Part shown: one piece after another, positions 44,107-56,447 of the stretch
Numbering within the stretch: the first letter of the stretch is position 1
Layout of the letters: each line of letters begins with the position of its first letter
Assembly: GCF_029873635.1 (NCBI RefSeq)
Contig: NC_080423.1
Coordinates: 108,448,087 to 108,512,086, forward strand
Length of the DNA stretch: 64,000 nucleotides
DNA from: Malania oleifera
Lineage: Eukaryota > Streptophyta > Magnoliopsida > Santalales > Ximeniaceae
Direction of reading: 5' to 3'
Notes under the pieces: generated by a model
The model's database searches: none
What the model was told of the DNA's origin: nothing
What the model saw: only the letters and a program-made list of their open reading frames with translations
Translations under genes and position numbers: made by a program

Positions 44107-45451
44107 ACGTAATGACTTAGTTGCATTCGACTTGGATTAAATGAATGCAACTATGAGTCATAGCTTTGTAAGAATATGAAATGAGTTAAATGAGTGCAAT
44201 AAGAAGCACTTACATGATTGAAACAAGGTCTGGATTAAATGGTCAAAATTTGTATGGGAGAATTTGGATCAATTTCGATTTTGATTATCTATCAAAAATG
44301 AAAGAAAAATAACTTGAAGGATTCAGGGTGTACTCCAAGGAACCATTCTGATGTCTCAAATAGAAAATTTGGAAGAATTATATGAACAAGATAGGAAAGG
44401 AATGATTAAAAGCGAGATGGATACTTCGGTAATGATAATGATGGGGAAGAACAAATTAAATTAATTCAATAATTTATATATAATGGCATAATATTCTTTC
44501 AACAAAATATGTGATCATAAAAATTTCATGAAAACTCTAAATAATTTATGTAAATTCAAGCACCAAATCGACTTTTGGAAAATAAGTTTGTGCACCTTTT
44601 TTTCTTTTTCTTTTCATCTACGTTTTACATGCATGTGCATTCGGTTTGCACCAAAAACCTTTTTTTTTAACTTCGTTGTCAACTGTGTCAGTTTCTTAGA
44701 CGTCGTGCGTTGACTGCCAACGCGCCAGTTCCCATCCCCACTGGCAAGACCTTTTTTTTTTTTTTGCAGCCATTTTTTTAAGCCTCTATATTTGTGTTTT
44801 TATCTTTTATTTTTTTAATATTTCGGTAAAAAAAACACTGCTCTTCACTTTCTCCGTTTGGCTGAAGAGAAAATGGAAGAAAAAGTCTGTCCTTTCTTGT
44901 GATTTGATTTGATCTGAAAAGAAAAGAATAGAAAAGAAAAGAAACAAAAGTAATAAATTTGTGCAAAGACAATAATGCCCCTAATTTAAATATAAAATTC
45001 CTTAAATAGCCTCCCACTCTGTTGCTCTTTTCTAACAGGGGTTTTTTTTTTTTTTTTTTTTTTTCCGATTTGTCTTTATTTAAAAATAATATATCAAATA
45101 ATATTCTATTCGGGAAAATATTTCTTGAAATGATTTTGACATAATTTTGTTATTTGGTCCAGCGAGATTTGTCGCATGTCATTCAATCGAATTGATGTAA
45201 TTTAAAATCGTCATTTGAACTGCTCTTGACGCATGACAAACCTCACTGATCCAAAAAACGAGATTTATTGTGCATTCAAAATGGTAAATTATCTAATATC
45301 AATTGTCTAACCTTTTGCAATTCCCATTTCGCAAGCAATCTATAACTCTCCAAATTCTTCTTCTTCTTCTTCTTCTTTTTCATCGATCTCTTTCTTTTTT
45401 CCATGACTTTTAATTTTCCCCTCCAAGATTTTTTTCCCTCCACTTTTCAAC
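44107..45451. other. AT-rich intergenic stretch without recognised genes
   Basis: Contains several T homopolymers (about 44752-44765 and 45041-45064) and a (TTC)n tract at about 45356-45376. No coding domain, LTR end or RNA gene was recognised. Confidence 0.6.
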
Positions 45452-45456
45452 CAACT

Positions 45457-47124
45457 TGTAATGATCCGAATAATAATGAAATTTAAATAATAAAGAGGAA
45501 GGTGAATGGAAAACAGTAACAGAAGAAGGAGGTTGACTTTATCGATGAACGCGAAACGTTCGTCGACGACATTGCACTTTGAAAGGAATCATTGAAGGGA
45601 AATCATCAGGGTTTCGTTGACGAATCCCCTGTATTCGTCAACGAGTGCTTAAGAAAATTCGTCGACGAAGACTGGATTCGTCGACGAAGAAATACCGAGA
45701 GAGGATTTGAGCCAACTGAATTTCGTTGACGAGATTATTGAAGAATTTGTTGACGAATGACGTGGCTCGTCGAGGAATTCCCCTATTTTATAAATATGAA
45801 AAATTCGATTTTTATCTTCCTTATTAAGCTAACTTCTCTCTCTCACTCTCTCCTCCCTTCAGTTTTCTCTCTCTTCGATTTCGAGCTAAATTTACATCGA
45901 ATCGACAGTTTGAAGCCGCCACGACGCTCATGGGGAAGTTCTCTCCAAATCTGCCAGAGCGGATCGTTAGAAAAAGCAAGTTGGAAATCATCTCAGAGTT
46001 GAGGTAAGACTTTTTAAACCAAATTTGGTCTCGTGATAGTTATAAGAAATGATATACACGTAGAAATACTGAAGTTTAATATTAGAAATTTTCATTTTCA
46101 GGGTATTGGTTAGGAAATCCTATGGGAGTTAGACTAGATCGTTTTGGGTGCTTTCTCAGTAGTTAGGTAAGGGGATAAATTAAGTTAATATTTTATGAAA
46201 AATGTATGTATATTATTATAGAATTTGATTTCAGAGAAATGAAAATATTCATATATGATTTATATTTGGGAAATACGGTTAAAATGATGGTATGTTGAAT
46301 ATGTGAAAAATCTGTTAGTGTGGCATGAGTTTAAAAATGTTATGAAATATTGTTTTCTAGAATGGGATTATGATACGGATTTTTATGATGAGAAAATCGG
46401 CGTACGGGCCGAGATTTTTATATATGTTTACCGGCGTACGAGCCGTGTTATGATGTGATTTGCCAGCGTACGGGTTGTGCTATGATATGATTTGCCGGCG
46501 TACGGGCCATGCTATGATGTGATTTTTCAGCGTACGGGCCGTGCTATGATGTGATTTGCCGGCGTATAGGTCGTGCTATGATTTGCCGGCATACGAGCCA
46601 AGTTTTGATAAAATGTATAATACCGGCATACAGGCCGATAATTTTCATGATATACGTATATATGCAAATGTTATGATTGATGTGAAAATTTATAATATGA
46701 AATATCCAAGCATCACATTTTCAGTATATGTTATATGGTATCAGAACCTGATTGGCTTGGTCTAAGCTAGCACTTGCACAATACCATTACTTTGTGTCCA
46801 TGGTCTTCATGATCATGATATCTGTGTTAACGCCACTGTACGGAGTGGTGTGAGATTGAACGGTCGATGTGATTTTTAAGAAGTGTGTGAGCGCCCTTGG
46901 TGTACAGACCAGGTCTGGCAAACCCATCGGACTTACAGACTATACTTTTGACTTGGCAGTGGTCGGCCAACCATTGTTAGGTCCCGCTTTCGGGCCACAC
47001 AACCTAGTCATGTAGGGGTAATACATGACAACAACCAGCTAACCTACTAGGAATGTTTTATGCTATTATTATTACATAAGATGAAATTTGTTTATGAAAA
47101 TGCAGTATGTTCTGTCATGATTTG

Positions 47125-47176
<52 letters not shown>

Positions 47177-47695
47177 TCCCAGATTTGAAAAAATAGTTAT
47201 TGAATATGTTATGTATGATATGTGTATAACACGGAATACTCATGTTGCCACACACTGATATTAGTTTATTTCCCTTACTGAGAAGTGTCTTACCCCTAAA
47301 TTTTATAAACTTTTCAGGAGCCCCAGATAAGAGAGCTGGAAAAGTCTCACTGATCTAGAGCAGTTATTTGCCCTTTTTGAAGGGTAAGTTTTGGTAAGGG
47401 ATGGTTAGATTTTTGTGGGAAGTGTCCCTAGATTTTGTTAGTTTTGGGATGTACATATATATGGAAATACTATGGATATAGTGACTCTGGCATTTGTGTT
47501 ATGAGATGGATGTTTTGTGTTTATAATACTGTGATTATATGCTTCCTATTGCTTAGGCTTCCGTGTTGTGTTCTGATTTATCCCTAATACCCACAGGTCC
47601 AGGTATGTTATGAACTACTGAGCTGGGATATAAGAAATGTGATATTGATGTTTTAAAAGAAAAAAAAAATAATGGAAATTAGGCAGGTCGTCACA
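45457..47695 (+). mobile_element. solo LTR (element B-like family)
   Basis: Ends TGTAATGATCC and GGTCGTCACA. Target duplication caact (45452-45456) versus caacc (47696-47700), one mismatch. TATAAATA is at 45789-45796, the palindrome cluster at about 45540-45775, the minisatellite at about 46395-46640, the stem-loop at 47007-47029, and an (AT)n(GT)n tract at about 47127-47176. No coding region. Confidence 0.9.
46395..46640 (+). repeat. gtacgggccg minisatellite in the solo LTR at 45457-47695
   Basis: About seven units with core ccggcgtacgggccgtgcta and tgatgtgatttg spacers. It is the most regular array of this type in the window. Confidence 0.85.
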
Positions 47696-47700
47696 CAACC

Positions 47701-48724
47701 TATTTTTTAGTCATGAGCTTTGGTGGAGAAGGTCAATATAGGGATGAAACCAAACAGTGTACAAAAATGTGTCTCTGTTTCAAAAAGAGTCCAATAAATA
47801 TATATCTTATATAGTGTCACTCATTATAGTAAATATATTATTAGCTTTTCTTTTTTTTTTTTTACAAAAATTTGTTGCTACATCCCGGACCCGCTCAGAG
47901 AACTGCTCTTTGGCAAAAATGGGTGCGGCTACGAACTGGGAAAAAATGGATGTGTGATTTTGAAAAAGATATTTTCACAAAAAAAAAAAAACAATGTGTG
48001 ATAGAGTCGCTACTAACCTTTTGAAGTGTGGTTAAAACGCTTGATTGATACCTTGTTAGGGGTAGAATCGGTCTACATCACCAGAGTTGGGCTCGAGAGT
48101 ACGGTTACGTGAGAGAAATGTATTAACACTCCCAATGTGCCCGTTCTTACGAATGATATTAAATTAATAAAAAAATTATCCCTAAAATAAATCTAATAAG
48201 CCTGTCAAAATTACTCCCTTTCAAAAATCAAAAGAATGAAAATACTATATAAGTATTCTCTCATAACTGGGGCAATCCAATACTTGGAGAGTCCATGCCC
48301 TTTGTTGCAATCATCGAGAAAGAAAATCAAGAAAATAGGATACAAAATACGCTCCCGGGGGTTTTGATTTATAGGTTTTTCTAAGTAGGAAAATACTATT
48401 TCAGGAGGTTTTTTGAAATTTGCTCGAGATGAAAATGATTTTCTGGGTTAAAAAATATTTTTGTGACTTTTCTAAGTATGAAATTTTTTTATGATTTTTC
48501 AATATTTTTTCTGAACTTTAAAATAATACAAATGAAAACCATGGAAATCAAAATATGAAAATATTTTTTGAATTTTCTGAGAATTTTGTGATTTTTTTGA
48601 ATTTTTTGGATATTATAATGTACAAGTGAAATAGAGAGAACCGGCGTGAACCGGTTCCTAAAATGATGAATCGGTCAAACATTGACCGGTCCGGGGGAAA
48701 ACCAGTTTAAGATCTTGGTTCCAC
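47701..48724. other. unclassified degenerate repeat-like sequence
   Basis: Holds a block at about 47995-48150 (gagtcgctactaacctttt ... gagagtacggttacgtgag ... aacactcccaatgtgcccg) that looks like a dispersed plant repeat, and repeated gaaccggt/gaccggt motifs at about 48640-48695. No open frame with a known domain was found. It may be part of a non-autonomous LTR element together with the adjoining array; this is inference. Confidence 0.4.
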
Positions 48725-49300
48725 GTGAGTTTGTGTGTGTTCCGGTGTATGTTAGAATGAGTGAATGATGCATGATACATGCGTGAGCACGAATGCCTAA
48801 CCATGCGTATGCATGGTTGTGAATGTGTGTGCATGTATGCATGAGCACGTGCATGAATGTGCGTATATGCACGAATGAGCATGTGCATGAATGTGTGTGT
48901 ATTGAGTACGTGCATGAATGTGTGTGAATGCATGGATGTGTATGTGCAGGAAAGTGTGTGCGTGCATGTGCACCCATAAATGAACGGATGATGACCTAGA
49001 TGGTGACATGATGCGTGAACATGTGTATGCATGGATAAGAATGAATGTGCATGCGTGTGCATGGTGTGAGAACGGTCATGCATATGTTTGTATGTATGCA
49101 TGAGTAATGACATGATGTAATGCATGAATATATATGTGTGTGTAGGGCACGAGTGGGCATGCATGTATACATGATATGTGATGGATGGGTGCACGCATGG
49201 ATGGATGATGATGCATTGCATGCATGCATGAATACATGTATATATGCATGTGGGTATGTGAAAGTGTGTGTGTGGGTGTGAGTACAAATGTGTGCATGAA
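48725..49300. repeat. degenerate TGCATG / TGTGTG array
   Basis: About 570 bp of imperfect tandem sequence built from tgcatgaatgtgtgtg-like units, rich in alternating purine-pyrimidine steps and in the palindromes tgcatgca and gcatgc. It opens long His/Thr-rich frames on the minus strand in several phases; these are by-products of the repeat. Confidence 0.85.
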
Positions 49301-50233
49301 TGTGTCTAAATACTAGGAAATACTAGGATTTGCATGAGTGTATGTAAGTGGTGCCAAACTCAAACTCCACAACTTAACATCTCTCTTTGGCATTTCAACA
49401 AACAGCTTGGATGCATCAAACAAATTCCTATATTATTAGTACATATGAATCAACACATTTCTCAAAAGTATCAACAAGACACTATAAACTATACTCCTCA
49501 TCCCCCAAATCAATCAAGACCACCATACCAAAGATCTATATAGCAATTCTAATAAACCTGAATGAGCACAAGTACACAAAATACCAAACACTATGGAAGT
49601 CATATAATCATAACTAGACAAGTCTAGTTTGGGCATTTTATCAAACAGGTGGTAAGAGCTTAGAAATAAATGCACCCATAAGCCATGTAGCAACTTTATA
49701 AGCATCTCAGAGGATCCAGTACCCACAAGTTCTTTCATAACTACTCAAGCATACAATTCTTACGCAATCTTGAACCATAATTTCACTAACAAATCAACTG
49801 TAGCATACTAAAGGTCCACCCACCCTGTAACTTGCAAAAAAAAAAGTAAACAGAAATGTATACTTCAAAACTATTAAAACCCAAAGCCACACAGTTCACA
49901 GTACCAATGAAATTTCAAAAAACAAATGAGAAGAAATGAACACAGAAGTCATAAATTTACAGAGAATCATAGAGAAAGGAAGAGAGTTTACCAACACTGT
50001 TCGAATCAATCACACTACTGGGTCACTCCACCAAGCACCCATCCTTCTCCAATTGAGTTTGCATGATGGTAAAACCCATAGCCATCTTCACCACCATTGC
50101 AGCGAATGGCTGAGCATGCATGATGAAATCCTAACCCCATTATCACCTGATCAGCAACTACTAAATAAAACCTCCCACCACCGATTCTCTAGCTAGATTT
50201 GAAATTTTGACTATTTATACTCCAGGTAGCTCC
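49301..50233. other. unassigned stretch with minus-strand TATA and possible splice donor
   Basis: No known domain. On the minus strand a GTATAAATAG box lies at about 50210-50219, followed downstream by a moderately GC-rich segment and GGTAAACTC near 49985-49995, which could be a 5' splice site. It could be the first exon of a small gene or the U3-R part of an LTR. A weak LFDKMPK...SGLLE resemblance to a PPR motif at about 49560-49660 (minus) is not enough for a call. Confidence 0.3.

Positions 50234-50313
<80 letters not shown>
50234..50313. repeat. (GA)n microsatellite
   Basis: About 80 bp of pure GA, immediately left of the W2 insertion site. Confidence 0.95.
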
Positions 50314-50316
<3 letters not shown>

Positions 50317-50326
50317 TCGTAGGGGA

Positions 50327-51355
50327 TGATTACGCGTCAAAACTGCGTAATTGGACGCTTAACCCGGGCTTTACCGTTTAGATTTTTAATTAAATGTCCA
50401 AAATTGTTCAATATTTTAATAAAGTGCCAAAATCATCATTCTTGAACTTTATTACACTATTTATGAAGTTTTGGTAATTTTTTGTCACAGGAAAATTCCC
50501 AGGAACCAAAACCAATACCTGTTCGTATTTCATGCATAACTTTTCCGTACGATCTCCGATTGAGACAATTCAAATTTCTAGAGAAAGAGGAAAGGATCAT
50601 CTACAACTTTTGTGTTTTGAGTTTTGTGAGATATGGGGTCCAGAAGAGCAGAATTTGTAATGAACAGAGAATAACAAAATATAATAATTCGGGTCCTCTA
50701 AATGGGTCAAATCTCTAATCCGGGTCTAGGGCTTTCTTCCCCAATCTCTATTTATTCTTCTCTTCCCCTCTTTCCCAGTGTGTGCCCTGCGCACCAAGCT
50801 CTCCTCTCCTCTCCTCTCCTCTCCTCTTCCTCTTCCTCTTCTTCTTCTTCTTCTTCTTCTTCTTCTTCTTCTTCTTCTTCTTCTTCTTCTTCTTCTTTAG
50901 TTGGCTTTGTTTTTTTTTTCATCTTGCTCTCTTCTCTTCCCTTTACTTTCGCTCCCTCAAACTCTCCTCTCTTCCCCTGTTTTCCCCTCTCTCACTCTCT
51001 GCTTCTCAGTTCTTTTCTCCCCTTCTTCGGCCACCCACAGCAGCCGTCTGCTGCACAACACAGCAGCCACAGCCGAACACAGCATACCTTGTTCACAACA
51101 GCTTCTCTGTAGCCTCTGCAACCTTCTCCAGCAGCAGCAGCTTCTTCCAGCCACCAGAGCAGACCACACCAGATCAGAAGCACAGCCCTTGTTCTGGTAC
51201 GGCAGCAACAATACCAGCAGTTACCCGAAGCTCTCATGCATAACAGCAGTCACCCCCGAGGCTACCTCCACGCTGCAACACAGCCGAGTCCTTCAGAGGT
51301 TGTAGCTGCTCAACACTGCAAACACCCGAAGACCCTCAAGCTCTGTTTTTTATTT

Positions 51356-51414
<59 letters not shown>

Positions 51415-52323
51415 TTTTCTTTATGATTATTTTATTAGTATTAATTGTTGAGCATTGAATTAAATTGGTTTGAATTTTATTTTAGACTTTGATTGTTTTT
51501 TAGACTTTTTATTAAAGTATGAATTTTCATTGGGATATTTATTTAGGCTTTTTATTCTTCTTATAGTATTTATTACTTATTTTCTTTTTCTTTTAATTGA
51601 GTATGTGTTAGGATCGGTAATGCTCGATTTAGTACCTTAATTTGGTGATGTCCATTCTAGTTCTTAAATAAATAAAAAATAAAAAAATAAAAAAGAAGAA
51701 AGGTGTTATTGTGTTTCGTTAAATTTAGATCTTTGTTTGTGTTTTGTTCCTTCGGTTTGAGTTCTTGGCTCGTATTAAAAGTTCAGCTTTTAGTCTACGT
51801 TTAAATTGTGATTTTGATTCGTAATTTTTAGTTCATGTTAAAGATTTGATTTTTATTGCGCACGCATGTGTTGATTGAGTTTCCATTCCTGCGTGTTTTA
51901 ATTCCGTGTCCAAAGTTGTCATTTTTAATTAGTGCGTATTTCGATGTTTCCTTAGGTTGATTAGACTTTCCATTCTTGCATGTTTTAGTTCCATGTTCTA
52001 GGTTTCTAATTTTTATTAACGTGTGTCCCAATGTTTCCTTAAGTAAACGTAGGGTTTCTATTCTTGTTTTCTTTTATTTAGTGCATGTTAGTTTAGAGTT
52101 TTAAATTACGTGTCATTTAATTCATCAAAAGTAAAATTGAACAACTTTGAAAATCCTGAATCTGAACTTAGTTCAGTACCTTTTTAATTTTGATTGGAAA
52201 AACGTAAAATCTGAGATTAAACGCATTCCCTGAGGAGACGATCTAACCCTTGGGCTTAATATTACACGACAGAACTCCTATACTTAGGATAACTTCCGAG
52301 CTGCTCATTTTTTGAGTGAGTCA
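50327..52323 (+). mobile_element. solo LTR W2
   Basis: Perfect target duplication gggga (50322-50326 and 52324-52328). The ends are TGATTACGCG and GAGTGAGTCA, the same family as W1. Contains (TTC)n at about 50833-50897, CAG/CAC-rich sequence to about 51330, and (CT)n at about 51359-51411. The U5-like block (CCCTGAGGAGACGATCTA) is near 52228. Serine-, phenylalanine- and alanine-rich open frames across the TTC/CAG tracts are low-complexity artefacts. Confidence 0.9.
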
Positions 52324-53106
52324 GGGGACTTTTCAGCTGCTGTGTATCCTCTTTTGCAGTAGTGTGCGGCTCCCCAAGAGCTCTACTGGTGGCTGTGGAA
52401 GTCTGGTGTGGACTCGGGTTGTAGCAAGTTAGCTGCCAAGGGTGGCTAGAGCAAAGAAGGTCTTCGGCTGCGGCGATCTGCTGCAGATGTGGGTGTGATG
52501 GTCTGCATAGGAAAGGTGGAGGTTTGGGTTGTTGTGGTGCTCGGGTCTCTGGTGTGGCTGCTGTTGTGATCTTTTGCTGCAACTGAGGAGGTGCTCAAGT
52601 GGCTGTGCTTCCGGGGCTGTGTTGTAGGAAGGTAAGGGAGGAACAAAGATAGGGGAAGAGAACATGGGGAGACTGAAAGCAAAGGGCGGCCAGAGAGATA
52701 GAGAGAGAAAGAGAACGGCAAGGGGAAAAGGAAGAGAAATCGAGAGAGATCAAGAGGCAAAGAAAGGGAGAGAAGAGAGGGGAGGAGAAGAGTGGTGCAG
52801 AGGCCTGCAGGTGGCCTGAGGTTATGGAGGTCATGGGTGGTTCGAGTTTGTGGTGGGCTAGTGGTGGTTCTGTGGGAGGATGGTGGGAGCAGATGACTCA
52901 GGTGGTCAAGGTGAGGAGCAGAGCTCGGGGATGGTGATGATGCTAGAAACAAGAGGGAAGAGCTATTGGAGAACGGAGGTGGAAGCAAACAACGACTTCA
53001 GCAACTCGCAAAGGATCGTGGATCCATGACTTGGGAGGCGATTGCCGAAGTATATGTGGTTGTAGGAAGGCCAGCGAGTGTATGTTAGTTCGGTGGTGGA
53101 GCAGGT
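52324..53106 (-). other. C/T- and CAG-rich sequence (minus sense), LTR- or leader-like
   Basis: On the minus strand it is pyrimidine-rich with CAGCAG/CACCAC runs, much like the R-U5 part of the W LTRs. A 180-codon Ser/Pro/Leu-rich frame (52446-52988) has no domain and is probably not a gene. The sequence continues at 55170 once the solo LTR at 53112-55164 is removed. Confidence 0.4.
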
Positions 53107-53111
53107 GGCCG

Positions 53112-55164
53112 TGTAACGACCCGAAAAATAATGATATTTAAATATTAAGAGAGAGGGAAATGGAAACAGGAACGAAATGAGGCAGCAGGCTTTGTCGACA
53201 AGTGCATAAGGGAACTCGTCAATGAAACTACGTCTCGTCGACGAGAAAATACAGAGAAGGGTTTTTGGGACAGACTGAAATTCGTTGACGAAGGAGGAAG
53301 TTCGTCAACGAAATTATTGAAGAACTCGTCGACGAGGTAACGTGTCTTGTCGACGAATCCGACTCTATAAATAGTGAAAAACTCTGATTTTAGACAAATT
53401 TTCAGCGCAGAGCTCTCCTCTTTCTCTCTCTCCTACGACTTCCTCCCCTTCTCTCTTCGATTCTGGGCCCGTTTCTCACCGGATCGAAGATCTGAGGCTA
53501 CCATGATGCTCCTAGCAAAGTTCTCTGCAAGTCTGTTGGAGCTGATCGTTGGAAATATTGATTTAGATTTCGTCCCAATCTTAGGGTAAGGTATTTTATT
53601 CAGTATTTGTCTTTCCCTCAGTTATAGAAAATACAATACACGAAAAAATACTAATATTTTGTTCTGGGGGATGTGGTTTTCAGGGTATTGAGTGGAGAGC
53701 CTTACCGGTATTAGGCTAGAGTATAGTAGGGGCTTTTCAGAGATAAGGTAAGGAAAATATGCTATGCTAGGAGATTTATTTATGTTATCAGAAATTATAT
53801 ATATATATTTATGCATGTATACCAAATATTATACAGGATATGAATTTTTAAAGCATGTGTGGCCTGAGTATATGATATTGATATGAAATTTTATGTAGTT
53901 TTCAGTATTTCAAGTTATACAGATATAGTGAGATAATTGCAGATTTTATACAAATATAATTTGCATATACTTATACAGTTTATTTCAGATGATTACATAG
54001 ACAGTTATTTGTATATTAGTATACAGATAATTATTCAGAACAATATATACAGTGTATATAGAGAGAGTTATGTTTTCCTAAATGCCATAACACTTAGATT
54101 TTATAAAAAAGAAAGTATAGATAGATTATATAGAAAGAAAGTACAAACAGATTACACAGTTATAGCATCAAGATGCTACGGATATGACAGTATTTATAGT
54201 ACAATAATATAGTGTTATGGTTATTTTGGAAATATAATGAAAACAGTATAAAGAGTATAGTATGTATATATATATAGTATCAGATCCCTGTGGAAAGATT
54301 ACAGACAGATATAGTACAAATATAGAATTCAGAGCACGGTACCATTGCTAGATATAGATCAAGTGCAACCATATATCTCAAATAGTGTGTGGGTACCGTC
54401 AGCCATGCTAGGAGGGTATGTAGCTCCCCAGTTCGCTGGGTTGAGGGGGCCGGTTTGATGAGGTAGCAGCTAGTCCCGCGCCTATGAGAGTATGCAGTTT
54501 GGCCAAACTGAGATAGTGTAGAGTATAGTGACTTGCCTGGAGGGCCAACCAGGTTAAGTCCTACCTATGGGCCGCACAACCCTGTCATGAGGGGTCAAAT
54601 CATGACATACAGAGTCCCAGGGAAAAAACACAGCTATATATATGTATACAGTTTTACAGCTTTTATTATATATAGTATGATGTAGCACTATGAATGATAG
54701 AAAGTTCAAATGATACAAATGTTTTAAAATATTATACATGTGTTGTGTAGAATTGCCAAATTATGTAGTTTTAAATACTATTATTATAATTTTATGACTG
54801 GGTCGCCACACACTAGTAATAGCATATTTCCACTTACTGAGCGTCGACTCACCCCATTACATTACCATTTTTTAGGTGAGACAGCTGGGCGAGCAAATCA
54901 AGCTCGCGGATAGAGAGTATATCGATTACCCTGGTTTAGAGGGTAAGTTTTGTGTAGGATTTGTATTTTTGGGTAGTTGGCACTGGGGAGAGAGATGCAT
55001 TATGAAGCTATGGTTGAAAATACTGAATTCTGGTATTGTATATACATGTATATGTGGTTATGTGATTTATGTTTTTCCGCTGCATAGGGATGCCCAATAC
55101 ATGCAGGTGTTGGAGTAATTTATTATTATAAAAAAAAAATGGTGAAAATTTTGAGGATGTTACA
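53112..55164 (+). mobile_element. solo LTR (divergent family)
   Basis: Ends TGTAACGACCC and GAGGATGTTACA. Target duplication ggccg (53107-53111) versus ggtcg (55165-55169), one mismatch. TATAAATA is at 53366-53373, the palindrome cluster at about 53185-53360, and the stem-loop at 54584-54606. No gtacgggccg minisatellite; that region is AT-rich instead. Confidence 0.87.
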
Positions 55165-55169
55165 GGTCG

Positions 55170-55617
55170 TGAGGGATGGCCGGAAGCGAATGGTGGAGAG
55201 AGGCGAAGTACAAGGTGGAGATGGAAAAGAGAATGGAGGCGCAACTCTCTAGTATTGCAAAGTGTGAGTGAGCGAGGAGAAGAGAGAGTAGGAGAAAGGG
55301 TTGAACAGTGCCCCCCCCCCCCCTTTTTTGCTCTGCGCATGGGTTCTTTATAGGGTGGGACCCTGCAGGTGAAAAATGGCAAAATGGAAAAATTCCTTTC
55401 CTGTATTTTTGTTCCTTTATTCCCGCGGGGGAATATTACAACCGTGCACATGCCAATTTGTTTAGAGGTTCCGTGGGTAGGTTTTTATTTCTTTTGTATT
55501 TTTTATTTGCTTGGCATTTCTTTTTTTTTTTTTTAATTTCCTTTTTTGCAATTATTTTATAAGGACTTGATTTCCGGACACCGGGGGACCAGCACCCGAC
55601 GTAATTAAAGTACCAAG
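55170..55617 (-). other. LTR-like flank with minus-strand TATA and a C homopolymer
   Basis: Minus-strand CCTATAAAGAACCC at about 55340-55353 is followed by GCGCAGAG and a G run (the plus-strand C run at about 55309-55322), then C/T-rich sequence. A resembling promoter block in the opposite orientation is at about 56271-56330. Probably the U3/R part of an old LTR; the family is unknown. Confidence 0.4.
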
Positions 55618-56447
55618 TGTCGATACCCCAATTTTAACCAGACCATTTTTTAGAAAACCTAGTCTAATAAAAGTTGACTGCGAAGTCCGGAAATTGGAGG
55701 ATCTTGTTGGAGTCCCAGAATTTTAAATTAAGTCCCAGTATTTTAAATCGAGTCTCAGTATTTTTAATTGAGTCCCAGTACCTTAAATTAAGTCTCGATA
55801 TCTTGAATTGAGTCTTTTAATTTTAAATTGAGTCCTTTAATTTTTAGTTGAGTCTGAATTTTCAAACTGGGTCTTTCAAATTTTTGGAATAGAGTTTTAA
55901 ATGTTAAACCGAGTTTTTAAAATTTTGAAATGAGTTTTATTTTTTAAGCTGGGTCTTTTGATTTTAAATCGAGTATTTTATCAAGTCGTTTTTCTGAGTC
56001 CAAGTCCTCCCAATATCCGGGAATCAAGTTCTATTAAATTCCTCATTTTTAGAAAAAAAATGGAGCAACAAAAAATAACAAACAATAAGAAATTCAAAAA
56101 TAAAAAGGACGCATAGGATTAACTCCCTCCCAAACTCCATTAACATAGCCATGTGCATAGGAGAGAATATTGTGTTGTGGGGCACGTGGGGAATATTTTT
56201 TGGTTGAGATTGCTATTGCTTCCGGCGCGTTTTTTTTTTTTTTTTTGTGCGCCCAACTCCATTTGTAGACTCCCTATAAAGGGAGTCCCTGTGCAGAGTT
56301 AGAAAAAAGGGCCGAGGGGGGGGGGGGGAGGAGGGCGCTCCATCTGATCTCATTTGGCACGCAAGGCCGAAAAGGGGTCTGAATTTTTTTTCTCTTTTCC
56401 CTAGCACTCCCCATACTCCCACTTTCATCTCTAAGCAGCAACAGCAA
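55618..56447 (+). mobile_element. probable partial LTR with tandem array and TATA box
   Basis: Begins TGTCGATACCCC, a typical plant LTR start, includes the GAGTC array (55709-55999) and a CCTATAAAGGGAG box at about 56270-56282, then a G run (about 56316-56329). It is cut at 56447 by the solo LTR at 56448-58464, and its C/A-rich continuation is 58465-58861. No coding domain. The assignment is inference from ends and layout. Confidence 0.45.
55709..55999 (+). repeat. GAGTCCCAGTATTTTAAATT tandem array
   Basis: About twelve degenerate units of roughly 22 bp, each beginning gagtc or aagtc and ending in an AT-rich ttttaaatt part. Units are clearest at 55709-55850 and decay rightward. Confidence 0.85.

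Noticed and set aside
48658..49297. Long His/Thr-rich minus-strand frames, up to 209 codons
   Set aside because: Produced by the TGCATG/TGTG repeat in several phases; no start context, no domain.
49514..49738. Possible PPR-protein fragment (LFDKMPK, SGLLE)
   Set aside because: Too short and degenerate; spacing of the motif is not kept and there are no neighbouring repeats.
52446..52988. 180-codon Ser/Pro-rich minus frame
   Set aside because: Low-complexity C/T-rich sequence resembling LTR leader; no conserved domain and overlapping frames of similar length.
55709..55999. CRISPR-like array
   Set aside because: Contiguous degenerate 22-bp units without unique spacers, in plant LTR-like sequence.
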